DNA from: Microglena sp. YARC
Taxonomy: Eukaryota > Chlorophyta > Chlorophyceae > Chlamydomonadales > Chlamydomonadaceae
Direction: 5' to 3'
Length of the DNA stretch: 64,000 nt
NCBI GenBank assembly: GCA_022414725.1
Contig: CM039463.1
Coordinates: forward strand, 85,733,711-85,797,710
Part shown: positions 1 to 10,133 of the stretch, piece by piece
How the letters are laid out: each line of letters starts with the position of its first letter
Numbering within the stretch: the first letter of the stretch is position 1
Program-made: the position numbers and the translations under genes
Notes under the pieces: model-generated
The model's database searches: none
What the model was told of the DNA's origin: nothing
The model's input: only the letters and a program-made list of their open reading frames with translations

Positions 1-566
1 ACGTGCAAATACTCAGTGATGTTTGGCTTTGTACAGCCCATACTACCTGCACAGTATCTTCCACAACCTGCTGTGACAATGACTTGTAAGGGAAGATGTG
101 AAAAACAGGCCTACCTAATACAATTTCAAAAAAAAAAGAATTGACTGCGTTTGGCTACGTCCCACATTTAAAAGCTGTCCTGAATTAGGGAACCCCATAG
201 TGAAAAAAATAAAAGGTTTTTCTTCATCTGGTTCACAAACCCTGAGCATACCCAAATCCAAGTATTTATATGTTGAGGTGATGTGGTTAAGCAACTTGGT
301 AGCACTTTTTTGTTTTCACTGGACTGGAGTCCATGGGTCAAACCCGACTGTCCCAAAAGGTCAATAATTAGGCACCTATGGAGATATAAATTACATATAA
401 TTAATACATATAATATTATATATGTTATTATATAATATATCATATACATTATTATATTTATCATATCTTATCTATATTATATCATATCTTATATCATAAT
501 ATGTAATATCACTCGTATATCACTCGTATATTATTGCATCATTTCACTATTTAGACCTATACCCTA
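1..566. other. AT-rich non-coding stretch, probably intron of the Sec6-like gene
   Basis: No exon, RNA gene or transposon end is visible. About 380-550 is a degenerate (AT)n tract dominated by TATATTATA-like steps. It lies just upstream of the first recognised exon-edge copy, so it is most simply read as intron of the gene whose last exons follow. Confidence 0.4.
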
Positions 567-887
567 CATGCTATTATTAGCATCTTCCATGTGTGTTCCA
601 TGCGTGCAGAGGTTCGTCGAACCCAGCTCCATCAAGAGAGTGGCAGACGTGACCGCAATCGTAACTCTGCTACTCTGCATCCTATCATCATTCAGACCCC
701 TACCCTGCATGCTTTTATTACATTTATTGGTATCTTTCATGTGTGCAGAGGTTTGTCGAACCCAGCTTCATCAAGAGAGTGGCAGACGTGACAGCAATCG
801 TAACTCTGCTACTCTGCATCCTATCATCATTCAGACCCCTACCGTGCATGCTTTTATTACATTTATTAGTATATTTCATGTGTGCAG
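567..887 (+). repeat. Acceptor-side splice-junction ladder of Sec6-like exon A
   Basis: Two tandem copies precede the real exon. Each has a GTGCAG acceptor followed by about 40 nt matching the exon start. Copy exon starts are at 610 and 749 and the real one is at 888, so the period is exactly 139 bp. Both copies match the exon through the codons for RFVEPS.IKRVAD and then run into the duplicated intron instead of the rest of the exon. Only the copy at 888 continues to a full exon with a donor. Confidence 0.85.
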
Positions 888-3800
888 AGGTTTGTCGAAC
901 CCAGCTTCAACAAAAGAGTGGCAGAGTCGGCTTTGGATGTCCTTGTTAGGAGGTCCATCAACATGTTTGTCATTTCAAACCCACCGGTGAGTCTGTGTGG
1001 GTCTCCCCCTAAACCCTAAACCCTAAACCCACCGGTGAGTCTGCGTATTTGTGGGTGCACTTGTACCATCCAGTCTGTGTGGGTCTCTGTGTATTTGTGG
1101 GTGTACTTGTAGCATCGAGTCTGTGGTTGCATGTTGTCTTTGGAGGTCCTTGTTAGGAGGTCCATCAACATGTTTGTCATTTCAAACACACCAGTCAGTC
1201 TGTGTAGGTCTCTGTGTTTTTGTGGGTGTACTTGTAGCATCGAGTCTTTGTAAGGGCTTTTGAGGTCCTAGTTAGGAGGTCCATCAACATGTTTGTTATT
1301 TCAAACCCACCAGTGAGTCTGTGTGTTGGCTTTTGATATCCTAGTTCGGTGACCACCAACCGTTGGCCAGTGAACAGTGACCACCAACCACCAGTATTTG
1401 GTGAGTCTGTGTATGGGCTCTAGTCTGGATGTCCTAGTTCGGTGACCACCAACCATTTGCCAATGAACAGTGACCACCAAGCACCAGCCATCCGGTGAGT
1501 CTGTGTATGGGCTTTGGATGTCCTTGTTAGGTGGTCCATCGACATGTTTGTCATTTGAAACGCACCGGTGATTCTGTGTGGGCCTCTGCGTATTTGTGGG
1601 CGTACTTGTAGCATTCAGTCTGTGTGGGTCTCAGTGTATTTGTGGGTGTACTTGTAGCATCGAGTCTGTAGTTGCGTGTGGTGTTTTGGATGTGCGTGTA
1701 TGCGAATGCATGAAGGGGTTTGTGGGGGTATGTAGTATGTACGTATGAATGTATGTGTGTATGTATGTATGAATGTATGTATAATTGTATGTATGTATGT
1801 ATGTATGAATGTATGTATGTATGTATGTATGTATGTATGTATGAATGTATGTAGTATGTACGTATGAATGTATGTATGTATGTATGAATGTATGTAGTAT
1901 GTACGTATGAATGTATGTATGAATGTATGTATGTACGTATGAATGTATGTGTGTATTTTGACAGTCCGGGGGTGGCCGATTAGGCTAAAAGGACTTTCCC
2001 TACCTTAAAAGCAGGAAAGACGGTTTACAAAAACTGAACTCCAACAAATTGTTAACAACGACGCCTGGAGTTCATGCTATGCGGATAATTTATGGGGTAT
2101 GTTGCACATGGGTGGGGTATGCACATGGGTGGGGGTATTTGTGTGTTCGAGTATTTGGGTGCATGTGGGCCTTCTGGATGTGCGTGCATATGGGGGTATG
2201 TGGGTTTGGGTGCATGAGGATGCTTGTAGGTGTATGCGGGTGTGCGTTCATGTGGGCGCATTTGTGTGTATAAGTTTGTGCATGTATGTGTGTTTCTGTG
2301 TGTGTTTGTGTTTTGGGAGCCCTTAGACCTAATCCATGGTCCCGGACAGTGGCCCTACAAAGTTAAATTTTGGGGAGACAGCTGATATTGGAGGAGCAGT
2401 ACAGGAGGAGCAGTACAGTACTTGTTATTTCTGGGGAGACAGCTGACAATGGAGGAGCAGTACAGTACTTCAAGGCCCTAAACCCTAACATGTGTGTGAC
2501 ACCCCTGCCATTGCAGATTGCTGATTGAGTGGTGGGGTACTTGTCAGATGACATTTAGGGGGCAGTACTGTACTCCAAAGCCTTAGACCCTAACCTGTGT
2601 GTGACACCCCTGCCATTGCAGATTGCCAAGTCAGTGGTGGGGCACATGGCAGATTGCATTGAGGGGGCAGTACAGTACTTCAAGGTCCTAAACCCTAACC
2701 TGTGTGTGACAAACCTTCCCATGCAGATTACTGAGGCAGTGGTGGAGCGGATGACGGCAGACATTGATGCAGCAGTACAGTACTTCGGCGAGCACATGCG
2801 CCCTGACCGCATTCAGGTTGCCATCAAACCGCTCCTAGACCTCCGGCAACTCATATGGGCTACTGAGTAAGTGTTCATGTATGTTACAGTCCAGGGGTAG
2901 GCCAAATAGGCTGAAGGGACTTGCCCAACCGTGACAGGAAGGGCAACAAACTAAAGCACTGATAACTGAACCCAAACCATTATTTTACTGACGGGGGCCC
3001 TGAGGTCTTGCTACAGTGACAATTTAATTGTGCGATTCAACGTTTAATTTTGTATTCAACGTTTAAGGTTTTTCATCATTTAAAGGAATTGGGAAGTCAT
3101 GACCAGCTTCATCATGCGGTCTTTGTCAACCAATTCAGGTTCAATTTTCAGTTTCTCAAAAATGCATTTTCTATCCTCAAAGTTGTTCTTATAAAATATT
3201 GTTCCTCTGCTTCATATAAAACAAGAGTGCCCCAAAACCATACTCTCAAAGACTTATGTAAATTTTATTTTGAATTAATACAGAGGATAAATATAAAGAT
3301 ATCCAAACAAAACGTTAATGAAATGTATGGGGTATAAAGGACATTATAACCTGAAATGCATGGATCAGATGGTCGTATGGTAATATATAGGGAACGGCAA
3401 TATGATATCATATGCTATCATGTCATCATATGATATTATACGATATCATGTGATGCCGGCAGTCTGATAAGGCTAAAGTTACTATTTATATACAATATCA
3501 CATGTTAAAATTGTATGATATCATATGATAACAAACTCGCCTTTGGCCAACATCATATGATATGCCGGCCCTTAGTAATATAAGATTGCATGAGCTGTCT
3601 TGGTGCCTTGGTGTATGCATCTTACACTTGCTCCTCATTATATCTGCTAACTAACAAGGGCTGATCTGCTAACTAACATGGGCTACAGAGTAAGTGCATG
3701 ATCTGTTTTGGTTCAGTGCTTGGTTTATATGACGCCCTTCCCAAAATGGAAATTAGGCAAGTCTATTTATCCTATTTGGCTAGGCTGTAAAAACACATAC

Positions 3801-6800
3801 AAGGGCTGCTTAGTAAGTGCATGAGGTGTATTGGTGTCTTGGTGTACGCATATTACTCTGGCTCCTCATTCTATCTGCATAAGCAATCATATGAGCTACA
3901 GCTAAGTGCATGAGACACATTTGTGTCTGGTTGATTGGGCCAACTACTAAGTGCCTAATATACTAATACATTGACTTAAGTGCCTAATATACCAATGCAT
4001 TTACCTAAGTGCCGAAATGCCTAATATACAAATACATTGACTTTACTGATGTGCCGCCTTGGTTCCACACTGTGACAGGGTGGCAGAGATCACAGCAGCA
4101 TTTGACAGGCTGGTGGTGGAGTACACGAACTTCACTGTGGACTTCATGCAGCACTGCCTTGCAAACAGAACTCTGGCACTGCTCAAGAAGAGTGAGAAGG
4201 ACATCCTGGCGCATGTCAAGTAAGTGGGACCAGGGTACAACGAAGCGTGCGCAGCAGTGCGATTTCGCGCACGCTTTTTAAACCCCACTGCGCGTTTTGC
4301 GCACTTTTTTCAACCCCCTGTGGGCGCAGCGCGCAGTTTTTCGCTTTTTGCACTAAAAAGAGATGACCAATTTGACGTTTGTGCGCTTTAAGCGCTGAAC
4401 AATTTGACAAATTGTAGTTCCCTGAGTGGGACGCTAGGGTGTAGTCATCACAATCACACAAGCATGAGGAGACAGACACGCATGCACAGACACAGACTCA
4501 CATGCAACACGCACACAAATACATACACAAGCAGAACTCTGGCACTGCTCAAGAAGAGTGAGAAGGACATCCTGGCGCATGTCAAGTAAGTGGAAGTGTG
4601 AGACGCAAGGGTGTAGTCATCACAATCACACACGCAAACATAGATGTATACACACACAGACACATAGACACATGCACGACAAGCATGAAACACACACACA
4701 CATGTATTGATGTAGGGGTCAAGAAGAGTGAGAAAGACATCATTGCACGTGTCAAGTACATGGGACGCAGGGGCAAAGTCACCACAACCACATGCACACA
4801 CAGATATACACACACGGATACATAGATATATGCACACACAGACACATTGACACATGCACGACAAGCATGCAACACACACACACGTGTATTGATGTAGTGG
4901 TCAAGAAGAGTGAGAAAGACATCATTGCACGTGTCAAGTACGTGGAAGGCAAGGGTGTAGTCATCACAATCACACAAGCATGAGGAGACAGACACGCACG
5001 CACAGACACAGACTCACATGCAACACGCACACAAATACATGCACAAATACAGTGATATAATGCTCAAGAAGAGTGAAAAGAATATCATTGCACGTGTCAA
5101 GTACATGGGACGCAAGGGCGAAGTCACCACACACACATGCAAACACAGATATACACACACGGATACATAGACACATTCACGTCAAGCATGCAACATACAC
5201 ACATGTATTGATATAATACTCAAGAAGATTGTAAAGAACATCATTGCACATGTCAAGTACGTGGGACGCAAGGGCAAAGTCACCACAATCACGCATGCAT
5301 GCACAGACATACACAAGCACAGATACATAGACACATACAGCACGCACACGCAACACACACAAATACATGTTTTGATATAATGGTCAAGAAGAGTGGGAAT
5401 TATAAACTCTTTTTCATTTTATTATACTTTCAAGATGCCTAGAAAGCACTCGCAGCCGTGTTGTTCAACAATAACGTATATCCGGAGAGGGGGGGGGGGG
5501 GGGGGGGGGTATCGAATCCCACTGGACGCAGGTCTGTGCAGAATCTTGGCAAGTACTAAGTCGCCAGCGAATCCCTTAATAGGGGCAATCATTCACGCAC
5601 AGGCATAAACACACTGTAAGGTATGAGGTACATGCTCGTGTATAAACCTTGTCTCTATGATTCAAACCTAGATTGCTTCCGGGGAGGTTGGTAGAAGCGA
5701 CTCATATACCAAGGTAATCCTCCCGAAGACACTGCGAACGACCTGAGGGTCAATCATTCACAGACATGCACAGAAATACACAGACATGCACAGACATACA
5801 CAGACATGCACAGACATACACAGACATGCACATGCACAGACATACACAGACATGCACAGATATACACAGACATGCACAGACATACACAGACATGCACAGA
5901 CATACACAGACATGCACAGACATACACAGACATGCACAGACATTCACACACTCATTTGCTATCATACAGAAGCATTTCACTAGTGTGTAGGGAACGGCAA
6001 CTAATGTTAGTGTTTGAAAAACTAATATTAACTAATATTATTAAAGTGTCACAATAATATTAGTTTTTGAAATAAATTCGAAATTGTGTGAGACGGCTCG
6101 TCCGACTAATATTATAAAATATTATATAATATTATTTATTCACTAATATGATATAACATAGCCGACCCCTACTGGTGTGTGTGTATGATGCAGTCCAGGG
6201 TTAGCCAACATAGCGAATGGGACTTGTTGAACCTCGCACAATCAAGATTAAGTCTGAAGTATCTCTCATTCAATTGGTCCTCAAAGACTGTGTAGAAATT
6301 TGAAAATTGGTACGCCGTGCCACAGGCGTAAGATTGAGGGAACCCTCCCGTTTGCATGCATGCATTGTATGTATGTTACAATCCAGGGGTAGGCCAAGTA
6401 TGCTAAAGGGACTTGCCCAACCATGCTAGGAGGGGCTTAAAAAGAAAAGGCACTGATGAACTGAACCCCAAACAACCGTTTTACCGACGGGTGCCCTGAG
6501 TTCGTGCTACAGTGATCATTTAATTCTATGCATGTGTACATACTAGAGAATGGCTACCATACCGTGTAGAATATGTATTAGAATGCATCAAAACGCTGCT
6601 TGGCCTGTGTCAGCGGCGATGAAAGTGGTATTAAAACACTTCTTGACACAATGGTAATGGCATTAAAACGCTTATTGACACAATGACAATGGCAATGGCT
6701 TTTAAACGTGTATTGACACAATCGCAATTGCTGTCTGTCTGTCTGTCTGTTGTTGCAGGGTCGTGTGGAAGAAGCTTGCAGAGGAGAAGGAGGGTCGTGC

Positions 6801-6837
6801 CCAGGCCAAGGGAGGAGCTTGGTTTTCTTGGGGATAG
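888..6837 (+). CDS. Exocyst subunit Sec6/EXOC3-like, last four exons (5' part outside window)
   Basis: Exons are 888-986, 2727-2866, 4079-4219 and 6759-6837. All introns are GT-AG and the junction phases (0, 2, 2) fit, giving 152 residues before TAG at 6835. The predicted protein is helical. It starts RFVEPSFNKRVAESALDVLV, continues through MTADIDAAVQYFGEHMRP and LLDLRQLIWATEVAEITAAF, then LVVEYTNFTVDFMQHCLANR and KKSEKDILAHVK, and ends in a basic tail and GGAWFSWG. The order 'acidic helix with a phenylalanine pair, LxxLRxLI, Y-P/N-x-(T/S) helix, K-rich helix' fits the C-terminal domain of Sec6, a subunit of the exocyst, the complex that tethers secretory vesicles to the plasma membrane. I assign it by pattern and could not search. 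For the third exon, the acceptor at 4077-4078 was chosen because it alone keeps the frame. The terminal exon is short. Ladders of exon-edge copies fill every intron. Confidence 0.55.
987..1575 (+). repeat. Donor-side ladder of Sec6-like exon A, with a telomere-like insert
   Basis: After the real donor (GT at 987) the exon end plus donor recurs. A short copy has its GT at 1035. Longer copies covering 'TCCTTGTTAGGAGGTCCATC...' have GT near 1194, 1313 and 1567. Between the first two donors are three CCCTAAA units (about 1010-1030). A second subrepeat containing 'GTTCGGTGACCACCAACC' occurs twice within 1330-1500. Confidence 0.8.
1720..1955. repeat. (GTAT)n microsatellite array
   Basis: Long imperfect GTAT/GAATGTAT tract. 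It directly abuts the outer end of a dispersed element (1956-2095) whose other copies also border GTAT/ATAC runs. It therefore looks like an expanded retroposon tail. Confidence 0.7.
1956..2095 (-). mobile_element. Dispersed SINE-like element with (ATAC)n tail, diverged copy
   Basis: Shares the block order of the copies at 2879, 6366, 7650, 16910 and 50365: 'ACAGTCC.GGGGT', 'GGCTAAA.GGACT', 'CTGAAC.CCAA', 'GTTCATGCTA'. Read on the - strand it ends in the ATAC-type tail at 1720-1955. This copy is considerably diverged. Confidence 0.5.
2362..2726 (+). repeat. Acceptor-side ladder of Sec6-like exon B
   Basis: Two clear copies have exon starts at 2517 and 2622, and the real exon starts at 2727, a 105-bp period. 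Two fainter copies of the exon segment 'GAGGAGCAGTACAGTACTT' lie at about 2390-2475. The copy at 2517 has TGA and TAG in the exon frame. The copy at 2622 is still open (IAKSVVGHMADCIEGAVQYF). Decay therefore increases away from the functional exon. CCCTAA telomere-like words occur in each unit. Confidence 0.85.
2879..3036 (-). mobile_element. SINE-like element with ATAC tail
   Basis: Nearly full-length copy of the roughly 155-bp dispersed family. It begins 'GTATGTTACAGTCCAGGGG' and ends 'GCTACAGTGACAATTTAATT'. No coding capacity. 3040-3385 downstream is AT-rich with nothing recognised. Confidence 0.6.
3388..3576. mobile_element. MITE with TAGGGAACGGCA termini and CATATG palindromes
   Basis: Starts TAGGGAACGGCA and ends in an inverted, diverged version (TGCCGGCCCTTA). 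The interior is packed with ATGATATCATATGAT-type palindromes. Related copies lie at about 5988, 39752, 40227, 57037 and 58640. No ORF, so it would depend on an enzyme from elsewhere. Confidence 0.55.
3655..3960 (+). repeat. Donor-side ladder of Sec6-like exon B (decayed)
   Basis: The exon B end and donor read 'TGGGCTACTGAgtaagtg'. Weakening copies follow: 'GGGCTACAGAgtaagtgcatg' near 3684, 'AGGGCTGCTTagtaagtgc' near 3805, 'TGAGCTACAGctaagtgcat' near 3893, and 'ACTACTAAGTGCC' near 3941. Confidence 0.6.
4231..4424. mobile_element. hAT-type MITE (194 bp) inserted 11 bp into an intron
   Basis: Starts CAGGGTAC and ends GTTCCCTG, flanked by a perfect 8-bp target duplication AGTGGGAC (4223-4230 and 4425-4432). 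An 8-bp duplication and CAGGG termini are hallmarks of hAT transposons. The interior is GCGC-rich with stem-like blocks and no ORF. It sits 11 bp downstream of exon C's end, leaving the GTAAGT donor intact. A relative lies at 7249-7443. Confidence 0.85.
4534..5398 (+). repeat. Donor-side ladder of Sec6-like exon C, six copies
   Basis: The last ~55 nt of exon C plus donor recurs at 4534-4587 (nearly perfect, own GTAAGT), then shorter at about 4719, 4901, 5062, 5219 and 5382. Most keep codons for KKSEKDIIARVK. Units of about 155-185 bp are separated by CACACA/GACACA-rich filler. Later copies lose the GTAAGT donor (GTACGT/GTACAT). Confidence 0.85.
5430..5760. repeat. Poly-G-centred element related to the foldback at 8059-8410
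   Basis: Begins 'AAGCACTCGCAGCCGTGTTG', like the left arm of the 8.1-kb foldback. It contains a G run of about 20 bases and then 'TCGAATCCCACTGGACGCAGG', matching the other element's 'TCGAAACCCACTGTTAGCAGG'. The right end is less clear (GAAGACACTGCGAACG near 5723). Confidence 0.5.
5761..5945. repeat. 20-bp tandem repeat (CAGACATGCACAGACATACA)
   Basis: About nine units of CAGACATGCACAGACATACA. The open frames that cross it on both strands are low-complexity products of the repeat and not genes. Confidence 0.85.
5988..6175. mobile_element. AT-rich MITE, TAGGGAACGGCA family
   Basis: Starts TAGGGAACGGCA, ends TAGCCGACCCCTA, and has an interior of ACTAATATTA-type inverted words. No ORF. It differs internally from the CATATG-rich members, so it may be a sister family. 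Confidence 0.5.
6366..6527 (-). mobile_element. SINE-like element with ATAC tail
   Basis: Good full-length copy, running from 'GTATGTATGTTACAATCCAG' to 'GCTACAGTGATCATTTAATT'. A truncated copy of the same 5' block lies at about 6185-6240. Confidence 0.65.
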
Positions 6838-6862
6838 GTTGTCACTAGTGACACCAGCTATG

Positions 6863-6868
6863 AATAAA
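6863..6868 (+). terminator. Candidate poly(A) signal AATAAA after the Sec6-like stop
   Basis: AATAAA begins 26 nt after the TAG at 6835. The same 3' end including AATAAA is duplicated near 7228-7480. The position is plausible, but this hexamer is common by chance in AT-rich sequence. Confidence 0.3.
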
Positions 6869-6887
6869 TAAGGCAGTAATGATAACG

Positions 6888-7025
6888 CCTGGTGGGGCGT
6901 GGTGTTAAGGGAGCCCGTCGTACGCAGGTGGGGAGCGGTCTCCTACCTCAACTGGACAAACTACCATCGCGGTTGACGACGACCTGCAACGCTAAGAGCG
7001 ACCGAAGGGGGAGTCAAACCCCCGA
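6888..7025 (-). mobile_element. tRNA-derived SINE fragment
   Basis: The reverse strand reads 'GTTTGACTCCCCCTTCGGTC' followed by the family body (GGTCG...GTCAACCGCGATGGTAG...). This matches the copies at 9537, 55465 and 61155. The B-box-like TTTGACTCC is degraded. Repeats of 'CCCAGCCCCAATTCAGGATT' follow to 7230. Confidence 0.5.
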
Positions 7026-7227
7026 CTCATCATTCTTAAAGTGATTCTTCCCACCCAGCCCCAATTCAGGATTCTTTGTTCAAGTTAGCCCCACCCAGCT
7101 CCACCCAGCCCCAATTCAGGATTCTTTGTTCAAGTTAGCCCCACCCAGCCTTGGCCCAAGCCCCACACAGCCCCACACAGCCTTAGCCCCTGCCTCACCC
7201 AGCCATGTCCCCAGCCCCAATTCAGGA

Positions 7228-7485
7228 TTGGGGATAGGTTGTCACTAGCAGGGTACTTCCAAGCGCGCGCTTTTGCACGCTGGCGCGCTTCCTTTTCGAG
7301 CCCCACTGCGCGTTTCGAGCAGTTTTTTGCAACCCCCTGTGGGCGCAGCAAGCAATTTTTGCGCTTTTTGTACTACAAAGCGCAGTTTTTTTGTTTTCAA
7401 GAGCGCTAGAGCGCAGGCCAATTTGGTCAATGGAAGTACCCTGGTCACTAGTGACACCAGATATTAATAAATAAGGCAGTAAATA
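7228..7485 (+). repeat. Duplicated 3' end of the Sec6-like terminal exon
   Basis: 'TTGGGGATAGGTTGTCACTA' and, beyond the MITE, 'GTCACTAGTGACACCAG.TAT' plus 'AATAAATAAGGCAGTAA' match 6828-6885. The match includes the stop codon and AATAAA. The copy is split by the hAT MITE below, so 6828-6885 is its empty-site paralogue. Confidence 0.85.
7249..7443. mobile_element. hAT-type MITE (195 bp) with 8-bp target duplication
   Basis: Termini are CAGGGTACTTCCA and TGGAAGTACCCTG (13-bp perfect inverted repeats). It is flanked by GTCACTAG at 7241-7248 and 7444-7451. The uninterrupted paralogue at 6841 carries GTCACTAG once. The interior has GCGC-rich stems and no ORF. Confidence 0.92.
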
Positions 7486-7649
7486 GATCGGTAAATGAGG
7501 ATAGAGCTGACATTCACATTCACTCAAAGAAGTGGGCAGGGAGCCTCCGGTTCTCGCCCTATACTGATAGGCAGTACAGTACAGTACAGTAGTATTCTAC
7601 ACGTGTCAGACTCAGCCGACCGCTGTCAACTAGCTAGCCATATGTCTGT

Positions 7650-7806
7650 CTGTACGTTGTTACAGTCCAGGGGTATTCAAAAAGGGACTTGCCCAACCAT
7701 GATATCAGGCGGGGCCAACCGAAAAGGTACTGGTGAACTGAACCCAAAACAATCGTTTTACCAACAGAGCCCATAGTTCGTGCTACAGTGATAATTTAAT
7801 TATACG
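7650..7806 (-). mobile_element. SINE-like element with ATAC tail
   Basis: Runs from 'GTTGTTACAGTCCAGGGG' to 'GCTACAGTGATAATTTAATT', with the family's internal CTGAAC and CGTTTTACC blocks and a short internal deletion. Confidence 0.6.
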
Positions 7807-7844
7807 CTATGACTTACTAAGCAGCTGACTACCTAGTTGATTAT

Positions 7845-7985
7845 CAGACTAACCAACTGACAGACTAACCAACTGACAGACTAACCAACTGACAGACTAA
7901 CCAACTGACAGACCATCCAACTGACAGACTAACCAACTGACAGACTAACCAATTGACAGACTAACCAACTGACAGACTAACTGGC
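7845..7985. repeat. 16-bp tandem repeat (GACTAACCAACTGACA)
   Basis: About nine near-identical units. No coding meaning evident. Confidence 0.85.
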
Positions 7986-8058
7986 CGTCTAGCTATAAAT
8001 AAATGGATAGTACGCCTTATTACGAGGCGTGAGGTTAAGGGGTCCAGCCCGTTTGCTT

Positions 8059-8193
8059 TTGTTGTACCATTCAGGCTGCGAGTGTCTTCTGGACATCTAG
8101 CTACATGCCCAGAAGACACTCGCAGCCTGTATGGTACAACAATAATGCATGTCCCGAGTGTGTGGGTGTGTGTGTGTGGGGGGGGGGGGGGGG

Positions 8194-8227
<34 letters not shown>

Positions 8228-8410
8228 CGAAACCCACTGTTAGCAGGTCGGGTGTGGAATCTAGGCGAATACCAAGTCTTGGGCGTGGAACCGAATGAAA
8301 GAATGGAAGCCCACTAACTCATGACCTCTGGGTGGTCATCTAATCCCCCACCCGGGATATGCATTATTGTTGTACCATACAGGCTGCGAGTGTCTTCTAG
8401 ACATCTTTCA
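8059..8410. mobile_element. Foldback element with ~45-bp arms and a poly-G core
   Basis: The arm 'AGAAGACACTCGCAGCCTGT' with 'ATGGTACAACAATAATGCAT' (from 8111) is inverted at about 8355-8400. A second inverted arm lies immediately outside, at 8059-8092, so three arms are present. The core is a GT tract and a G run of about 60 with a single C interruption, then 'TCGAAACCCACTG'. 8411-8800 holds nothing recognised. Confidence 0.65.
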
Positions 8411-8869
8411 CTGGGGGAAACCATCAATCTGTCTAACTAAATAACTTGGTAGAGCCCTGACCTAGGGAGGTGCTTGGTTTTCTGGGGGGGGAGCTTCTGC
8501 TTTCTTGCTTCTGATCCAAATGGGGTGGACCCTAATATATTGAATATTAGCTGGCATAGTTTAATCCCTAATTAAACTTGCTAGATCTTGTATGCAATTG
8601 TACAAGAATATGAACTTTTATTTATGTGCTGTTGTGATCGGGAGAAGGAGGGGAAAAAATAGGTCACACCATGCCGCACCATGCCTAAAAACCTGGGGAG
8701 GGCTGACCCCCCCCCCCCCCCCCCCCTTTAAATAGAAATAACTTTTGGGGGGAAATTTTAGATATGGATTCTGGGGGTTTACATTAAGGCGCACATAATG
8801 GCAACCTCGGAATTCCCTTTTAGGGATTGTGTGATAGTCAAAAATCAGTTATGTACCCCCTCTGGGTTG

Positions 8870-9260
8870 CCCAAGTACCTTGGTTGGTTGGGTTGGTTGG
8901 CTGGGGGGGGGGGGGGGGGGGGGGGGATTTACTTCCCCACCCCCACCCCATACCCACCCACCCATTCACCCACCCATATAATCAACCCATACCCAGCCAT
9001 TCACCCACTCATACTCTGGGCTGGGTTGGGTTTTGGGGGAGGGGGGGGGGGGGGGGGGTAAATACTTATTGCACGAGGTCGAAAGTGGTGCCAATAGACT
9101 ACCCATGTTACCCACCCATTCACCACCCATATTATCAACACATACCTAGCCATTCACCCACTCATACTCTGGCCTTGTCTAGGCTGGGGTTTGGGTTGGG
9201 TTGGGGGGGGGGGGGGGTAAATACTTATTGGGACGAGGTTCAAAGTGGTGCCAATAGACT
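8870..9260. repeat. G-run/CCCACC repeat block
   Basis: A unit of GGTTGG words, G20-type runs, then 'TAAATACTTATTG..CGAGGT' and 'GTGGTGCCAATAGACTACCC' occurs two to three times. The block is strongly strand-asymmetric with G-quadruplex potential. Poly-C runs at 8709 and 9351 flank it. Confidence 0.7.
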
Positions 9261-9536
9261 ACCCTTACCAAGGCCTACTTAAGGGTGGTTTCAGACTGTC
9301 ATTTGGAGGTCTGAGTAAAAAGTTAGCAAAAAAACAAAATGAGGGCTGCCCCCCCCCCCCCCCCCCCCCCTAAATGAGGTGCTCAGAATGACTTGAAAAG
9401 TGACTTCAAATATCGCCATGATACATGCGATTACAGCCCTGTTCTCAGAAAAACATCGATCGGCATGACTGAAATTTTTGAGGCCTGGGCTCCTCCTGTT
9501 GTGATCATAAATAATTGTTTATTTTCTTACAGAGTT

Positions 9537-9666
9537 TGACTAGGTCTTGTGTTCGCGGTCGCTGTCAACCACCATGGTAGCACTGTCCAGGTAAAGTAGC
9601 AGCCCGTTCTTTACCGCCGTAAGACAGGGCTGCCTTAGTACTACGCCCCACCAGGCGTTATCATTA
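9537..9666 (+). mobile_element. tRNA-derived SINE, body region
   Basis: Shares 'GGTCGCTGTCAACCACCATG', 'GGTAAAGTAGCAGCCCGTTC' and 'CCACCAGGCGTTATCATTAC' with the copies at 55465, 56005 and 61155. The tRNA-like head is missing or eroded here. Confidence 0.6.
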
Positions 9667-9889
9667 CTAGACTAGGTCAGTGAGCCAAATGCTCCGCGCC
9701 CCTCCAGCGCCTGAAGGAAGAGCAGATCTTAAACGGGAAGTGGATTTTCTGCACCTATCCTGTTAGCTAGCACTTGAACTACCGATATCTATCTTACCTT
9801 GGATGGATGGATGTGTTAGCTACTTGCACTTACCCACGCAGTAACTTGGACTGGAAGTGACATCTCAGTGTGTGTGGTGCGGGCCTATC

Positions 9890-10000
9890 TTCATTTTGTT
9901 TGATTGCATGGTTTTAGCAGCCTTCGGGCTTCTCAGCATCTGCGTGCTGAATAAATACGGGTCTTAAAAACGCTAGTACACCACACTATCACATCGGAAA
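9890..10000 (+). repeat. Uninterrupted paralogue of the host repeat hit by the two large transposons
   Basis: The words 'ATTTTGTTTGAT', 'GCATGGT', 'CATCTGCGTGCTGA' and 'GGGTCTTA..AACGC' occur here contiguously. In the 22.8-33.9 kb locus the same words are split by the TIR element and the copia element. This serves as an empty site for both insertions. Confidence 0.7.
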
Positions 10001-10133
10001 AATCCGCGAGTCTAGGGCTAGCGCTCGGAGACCCACCCTTTCAATTTGAGGCCTTCTTGTAAAAATAAATAAAACTATTGAGAACGAACAGTACCGTATT
10101 GCCATGTCCTGGTCGTCTCAGTTCATCTAGAGG

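Noticed and set aside
1005..1035. Chromosome end
   Set aside because: Only three CCCTAAA units, followed by ordinary gene sequence; interstitial.
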